From positions 24,508,450 to 24,572,449 of the forward strand of contig NC_134029.1 of NCBI RefSeq assembly GCF_964204645.1: a stretch of 64,000 nucleotides of DNA, given 5' to 3'. Shown here in pieces: positions 58,545-64,000 of this stretch; the first letter of the stretch is position 1, and every line of letters starts with the position of its first letter. This DNA comes from Tubulanus polymorphus (Eukaryota; Nemertea; Palaeonemertea; Tubulaniformes; Tubulanidae). A program made the translations under genes and the position numbers. The notes beneath the pieces are model-generated. The model saw nothing but the letters and a program-made list of their open reading frames with translations, made no database searches and had not been told where the DNA came from.

Positions 58545-60086
58545 TTAAACGTCTCGTCTTGTTCCGTATAAAGCTGATAAAACTCCTTGAGCGACAATAT
58601 CGGGGAAACCACCTGAAATATATCAAATTATAAACATGCCACCTCTCTTATTTACTACTAATTCATGATGTGTTCATGAAGTACTTACGCTAAAGATATA
58701 TACGGGACCCTCATGAATATACAGGGCTGTACCTGGCATTTGAATTTTTTGGGGGCTGAGATACCCAAAAAAGGGCTGTTGAATATAATATAACAATAAT
58801 ATTTACAGAGACGGCACTTTTCCCAAATTTCTGGGGGCACCCGCTAAATATAGCCCTGGTTAACCTCGCCTACCGGGACTCGCAAAATTGGTCCTAGGTC
58901 GGCAAATTCCAATAAGTCAAAAAAATGATTTGGTTTTTGTCTGAGCTTGTCAAAAGTCTGAGTTGACTATGTGCGAGTAAGGGATACAATGTACTTCACT
59001 AAAAACCTGTGTTTAATTTGGTACCTTTATTATCATTTTGTATATTGTGCAGTGATATATTAATGACCGGCTGGTGAGAAAGTTCCTCTTCTTCTGATTC
59101 ATATTCATCTTCTAACGATCTGAGAAATAAAACACGACATCGTTCTTTACGGAATTAAATTCATCGCAGTCGATGAAATAAAATAGAAAATTCAATCTCT
59201 TACTCGGTGCTATCTTCTGTCATATAAATCATCGATTCAATTCCTAGAAACATCAATAAAGATTTAGGAACTGTTCCTTTATCTACGATACCCTGAAAAT
59301 AATAGCATCGATTTCACATTTTCATAAACGCACAGCTCTCAATCGTTTAACATCGTTTAAAGTTTTTTACCTGTAAATAATTTTCAAAGCCTTGACGTCT
59401 TTGTTCGAGGATTTTAGGGTGATATTTGAGAACGTGTTTGGGAGGAAATTCTGGTGTTTTTATGATTTTCTTCAACTGCAAAATAAACGGCAGCGTAAAC
59501 AGGAGGGTGAGGATGACAAGGCCGAGACGAAGGGGACACAACAGCTACAGTATCTGCTGTATCGTATAAAGCTGATTTCTATCAAATACCTTTTTATGAA
59601 CTTCTTCAAATTCACTGTATCTTTTCTCAATTACGTGACATCTTCCAGATAGATAAACTTGTATACGAAATACCTAAAACATTTATTCACCGATAGATAG
59701 ACAGAACATAGAGATAGGACAGGTTAGTCTAGTACCTAGCAGTCGTGGGAACCGGTAAAAACGACTGGTATTCAGACTAAGGACAGGTGGCTTGTTGAGA
59801 TCCGGCAGAGTATAGAGAATATTCATCATTCGTCATCCAGAATCTTCATCATTAGACGTTCATCGAAGCCCCAGATTTTGAGTCAGAGTAACAAAATAAA
59901 ATAGAATCATGACTCACAGATGACCAGTGATGACTCCTCCGCAAAAATTATATTTTCAACTCATTGACAATCATTGATTTAAAATTAGGGCCTCAAATCA
60001 TGAGTAATTAAATGTACAAAACTGACCGTGTAACTCGATCTGGAATCCTCTAATCTCCTGGAACTAGGTACAGAAACTCTGATCAT
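58545..60086 (-). CDS. SNX24: PX-domain sorting nexin, SNX24-like
   Basis: Exons in transcript order: 60086-60027, 59673-59590, 59475-59371, 59292-59204, 59119-59025, 58612-58545 (stop TAA). Phases chain, giving 166 aa (human SNX24 169). It is essentially a lone PX domain: RYSEF at residues 38-42, PEFPPKH at 56-62 and EQRRQGFENYLQ at 72-83 supply the phosphoinositide-binding Arg/Lys residues of PX domains. After the domain come an acidic linker (EDEYESEEEE), a LSHQPV motif and a C-terminal FPDIVAQGVLSALY block, all matching SNX24 rather than SNX22 as far as I can recall. Expected role: phosphoinositide-dependent association with endosomal or Golgi membranes. Confidence 0.92.
58613..59024 (-). 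other. SNX24 intron
   Basis: Non-coding. It contains GGGGGCTGAGATACCC and CTGGGGGCACCCGC segments of unknown origin. No exon is recognised. Confidence 0.5.
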
Positions 60087-62096
60087 TGTCGACCATAAAA
60101 ACAAACAAATACTTCGGAACTGAAATTATAAACACTGCTGTTGTCCGTCCACCATTTTAATTAGGTCACATGATCAACGTGCCGGGCATGTAAATGTACA
60201 GCCGGGATAGATTTCTATATCCACCACTCAGCTGGGATTCGAACCCAATAGTCTCACACGGGGTGGATGTTGTGAAGTCAGGCTGTATTTATAATAGGGC
60301 GGAGCAGCGGGAATTTTAACTAACTATTCGAGCATGCGCAGTGTGATGGGGATGGTTGAAATAAAAGGAGAAATAAAAAAATGACGCCGATCCTATCGGG
60401 CGCAATATTTATCGAAAGCAGCCCTACATATCCCATCGGCCGAGATGATAATGGAATTTCAAGAAAATTCGATCGTTAGGCGCGCGCTTGGACACTCATT
60501 GAAACCCGTGTGTCCAGTAAGTCTGTCCTAAACTTAAAGCTAAAAAATGATAATCAATTGTTTGGCACAGCGCCGAGGGCGATTTATTTGGCCTGAAAAA
60601 TATAGAAGCCTCCCAGGTGCATTTCCTGAATTCAACCAGTAAAATTTAACATTCAGCAACTCCTAAGAGTTACTACTGATTTTTTTCCAGAGTCTGGAAT
60701 CACATTGTTAAAAGATTCCGCTTGGCCCTGCCGTAACGCTACGAATAAACAACCGATTCAATATCTCACAGTGCACGGTTTCATAGAGCGCTACTGGGGT
60801 CAATCACCCAGTGGCCAGTGTTCCGTCAGATAAAACGAATTGAATTCAACGGTTTATTTTCAATATTGGACGCTAAAAGATTTGTACAATAACAGTAGAG
60901 CAGCAGTGACACGTGTGTAGATATAACTGTATTTCAGTCTGTACTTACAGGACTCGCCGAATATAATCTAAATGACGTGTTTATGGTTCAATGATTTTAC
61001 TATTCAAACAACAGTGGGCTTCGTTTTAGATCTATAACTATATACAAATTAGGCCATTTACATATATCACAGCATACCATCCAAAATAGGACCGGAACAC
61101 GACGAGTTTTTTCAGAAGGTAAGATACTACTATGATTACTGAAAATAAATTCATGTTTTGCAGATATTTTTTTCAAATTTGGGTCATGCTCAAGGACTAA
61201 CGAGGGCTGGTTCCATAGTCATGACTTAGACTTCAGACCGGTCTAAGACCATCTCAGTTCTATAGCCAATCTCGACTTAAGATCAATCTTTAAATTCAAG
61301 ACCGCTTTTGGAAAGTTTCGACTATGGAACTGGCCCCCAATGACATACTGCAAAGCTTTTGATTTAAGATTTAAGGCTTAGATTTAAGATTCAAGGCTTA
61401 AGATCAGTTTGTCTTAGTTGAATTCAAACTACCTAGCCATCTAACTCTAAACCAGTTGTTGCCATTGTGCATTGGGCCCAGTAGTAGGATTGTAGCCCTA
61501 GTTTTGTAACCGTCGTAAGCTATAGATACCGGTAAATATGGGTTCGAAGGAACCCGGTTATAAAAGCATTATTTTCTGTAGCCCGATCCACGCAATAAAC
61601 AGTGGCTCGCCTGGGATTAAAAAGCTATAAAGTTCACGCTTCACAAACATTTCTATTCAGAGTAGATATTTTTATAGAGCTCATAATACGGTAAAATATC
61701 ATTATTTATTACGTGGTATTTTATTCATTGATTGAACAACAAGTTATCGACAATTAATCGGTTTTTGGCGTTGAACGAATTCTTTAAGGCGCTCACGTGT
61801 TGTTTGAATTGTGTCTGGCAGGAATAAAATGTTGAATGTCAATGTTTAATACCGATATAATACAACACAATACAATATAGGCCTAATACACCTTGCAGTA
61901 CTAGTACTATATATCTCTTGTTCGCTTTGTTTGGGCGAATTTTTGTTTTTGTGCATCGGCGGTTTCTGAACTGCAGGGTACTGTTGGGTCTCCGAACTGC
62001 TGTGTTCAGTCAGAAAAACTTAATTATTTTCCCGGTAAAAACTGCAAAAGAGTAAAATCAAAGATTTAGCTTGTGAAGTTGTTGATTTGTTTATAG
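60087..62096. other. Intergenic region between divergent SNX24-like and RCC1-repeat genes
   Basis: About 2 kb. A tRNA-like fragment (minus-strand GGGTTCGAATCCCAGCTGAG) lies at 60230-60252, probably SINE remnant. A small inverted-repeat element lies at 61204-61338. A donor-like CAGAAG|GTAAGA at about 61114-61125 could end a non-coding first exon of the downstream gene. The rest is unassigned. Confidence 0.4.
61204..61338. mobile_element. Small MITE with 16-bp inverted ends
   Basis: The left end GGGCTGGTTCCATAGT and right end ACTATGGAACTGGCCC are inverted copies with two mismatches. The interior has GACTTAGAC and TCTAAGACC segments. No clear target duplication and no coding capacity. Confidence 0.6.
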
Positions 62097-62119
62097 AGTT
62101 CTGTGAGCCGGAGCCGGTG

Positions 62120-62291
62120 ATGATGTGGCAATCTGAGGGTGAATTGTTATGTTGGGGCTGCGGTGAATTTGGGCAACACGGACATCCACAAAGCGGCACC
62201 GTAGCAGCTGAAAACAGCCACGTTTCAGGATTAACTGATAAACGGATTAGGATTATCGCGTGTGGAGGCAGTCATACTATCGCTGTTACGG
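62120..62291 (+). CDS. RCC1-repeat protein, first coding exon (partial)
   Basis: Acceptor TTTATAG ends at 62096. ATG at 62120 (or 62123) begins MMWQSEGELLCWGCGEFGQHG, followed by a spacer and IACGGSHTIAVT, then donor GTAAGT at 62292 (phase 1). The WG..xFGQ-G and CGGxHTxxxT spacing is one RCC1 blade starting near the N-terminus, as in HERC-type or stand-alone RCC1-domain proteins. I cannot tell which family because the next exons were not found before the window end. The gene is therefore partial. Confidence 0.65.
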
Positions 62292-63838
62292 GTAAGTTTA
62301 ACTCGTTTATCATTTATCTGATATTTCAACGATCAATTCGTCCTGTGACGTCACAACAAAAATCTTTAGCGTGAAAACAGTCGAATAGAGATTATCCTAA
62401 TTTTTAAAGAAATATCGCGAGGTTTTCATAGCTATCAGGTATAGGATAGTTAGTTTCCTAATTTTCTGATGATTTTGTTGTGTGGCGGTAAAGATGCTCT
62501 AGGAGATGCTGCCTCGTGGTGTTAGATACAGACACTAATAGCAGCATGTTCCAGCCGCATCCTACCTACTCGTGCCATCTATCGCTTTATTCAGGAACAG
62601 GAATTAAACACAGGTCAGTTTTAATGTTATAGACTTGTTAAGTATTGTTTGACACATGGGCACTGTTTATACAGCAGGTCATTTGAGGGAGTGGGAGCCT
62701 GGTGGAGGGGCAGGTCGCGAGAGGGCAGGAGCCTGGTTCTGATTTTGTGGGCGAATGGACAGCGTATCACGATTTGTATCACGATTTTGGTTTTGATGAG
62801 AAAAGTGCGAATAAACTTTTTACTGATTCAGAAAATAATCAAAATTTATGGATTATTTTTCAGTTTCGTGTTGTATTTTTATAATGAATCTCACTGAGTC
62901 TTTAAAAATGGAAGCTTTAGTTGAATTAGTTGTAATATTTTCGGTTAAATGATCTGTTTGTGTCTCATAAAAACATATTATTCACCACTTCAGAGTTTAT
63001 ACGCATTTATTTGGGTAAACTGAAAATTAGAAAGATTTAAAACGCGTATTTCCAGAAACTTTAGAAACTTTACTACAACAATAAGAAGGAATGATGTGAA
63101 ACCAGATTGAAAGCGCGCGTGTCTTCAAGACATTTCATATATCAGCAATTTTCTCGAAGATTATTGCGCGATTTGTGAGGATATGCAGACGAGGAAGTGC
63201 CGGGGAGGGGGTGAATACGTGCTGGGATCTAGTGAATTCAACCTAATTAAGAAGCGCGCGCTAGAGGCCTTTAATTTACATGTATCTATAATCAGCCGAC
63301 AAACCACACGTAATTCTAACTGTTTTATTCCATCATCACCAGAATTAATCCACGCACGATCTCGTATCTAAATTGAGCTTATTTTCAGACCGGTAAAAGA
63401 CCGGTGCGGTCTGCTGCAATTAAACGTGCCATTTCTCTTACTAATTATCCCCCTCCTCATCCGCCTTCTCATCGCTGTTCGCTGAGATTTTTAGCTGTCA
63501 GAGAAATAGTTGATTAAAGGGCGGATCACGGACCGCGTTCTGGGGTTCAGTCGACGAATGGCATTTGTTTTTTTTTCACTCTTTCAAGTCATTCGTTTAC
63601 GACTTATTTTGAACAGAATTTCGGTGAAGTTTCACAAAAAAGTTCAACTCGAATTTTCGGTGTGATCTATATTGGTTAGACTTCATGTTTACAATGAGGA
63701 CAACAATTAAAACTTAACCGTTTTAGGCTTAAACTTTTTTTCGTGAAACTGGGCCCCTTAAACTCGAGTCTTGGTTGAATTTAAAGCTCAATGAAAAGAG
63801 TTGAATATCTATTTCCAAGTCATTAACACGTCGTTAAG
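62292..63838 (+). other. First intron of the RCC1-repeat gene, or downstream sequence
   Basis: AT-rich sequence without a recognised exon. Open frames at 62649-62897 and 63183-63371 have no splice or homology support. Confidence 0.45.
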
Positions 63839-63934
63839 TTAGTGCATGGACGTATAATCTAGTTTATACGTCCATGGTTTACCCGACACTAACCATGGAC
63901 GTATAAACTAGATTATACGTCCATGGGTAAACCG
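63839..63934. repeat. Compound perfect palindrome
   Basis: Two perfect 33-bp inverted arms (63845-63877 and 63893-63925) separated by 15 bp. Each arm is itself palindromic: ATGGACGTATAA, 6-bp centre, TTATACGTCCAT. Secondary flanks TTAGTG/CACTAA and GGTTTACCC/GGGTAAACC pair around each half. No open frame. Confidence 0.93.
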
Positions 63935-64000
63935 ACAGTGGTCAAAATGTTACTTGATTTCACGAGAAAATAAATTCTTCTTTACACGATCGTAAATATT

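Noticed and set aside
60225-60260. tRNA gene on the minus strand
   Set aside because: GGGTTCGAATCCC resembles a T arm, but the flanks do not fold into a complete tRNA; more likely a SINE remnant.
62649-63371. Further exons of the RCC1-repeat gene
   Set aside because: None of the frames shows RCC1 blade motifs (WG..GQLG, CG..H) or matching phase-1 acceptors.

Overview
The window is animal nuclear DNA. Genes are split into many small exons with GT-AG introns, exon phases chain correctly over long distances, and the encoded proteins belong to metazoan families (MTUS1, TMEM131, PDCD2L, SNX24, RCC1 repeats). Intron sizes, the many minisatellites, TTAA-flanked MITEs and elements with a tandem-repeat core resemble a spiralian, possibly a mollusc. 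That last placement is inference only.

Layout: (1) 105-18955 (+), an MTUS1/MTUS2-family microtubule-associated protein with four candidate alternative first exons, followed by a repeat-bearing 3'UTR to about 21180. (2) About 21.2-28.1 kb, a gene-free interval dominated by a 4.8-kb inverted arrangement of 42-bp minisatellite units, with a nested foldback element and a tandem repeat carrying a tRNA-like B-box. (3) 28566-54896 (-), a TMEM131 orthologue in 35 coding exons (about 1,939 aa), with most introns carrying minisatellites, including a 2.46-kb array of a 25-bp unit. (4) 55670-58082 (+), PDCD2L in 7 exons (425 aa), head-to-head with TMEM131. (5) 58545-60086 (-), a SNX24-like PX-domain protein in 6 exons (166 aa), tail-to-tail with PDCD2L. 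(6) 62120-62291 (+), the first coding exon of an RCC1-repeat protein whose remainder I did not find before the window ends. (7) A perfect 33-bp inverted repeat at 63845-63925.

The genes do not form a pathway. TMEM131 acts in collagen secretion from the ER, MTUS1 in microtubule dynamics, PDCD2L in small ribosomal subunit biogenesis and SNX24 in phosphoinositide-dependent membrane sorting. The unusual content is in non-coding structure: multi-promoter architecture of the MTUS gene, related repeat elements in opposite orientations in neighbouring genes, piggyBac-type and pogo-type MITE pairs, and a minisatellite that runs up to a splice donor. I see no bacterial genes, CRISPR, viral genes or toxin genes. 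All exon models come from reading splice consensus and phase by eye, without transcript support.
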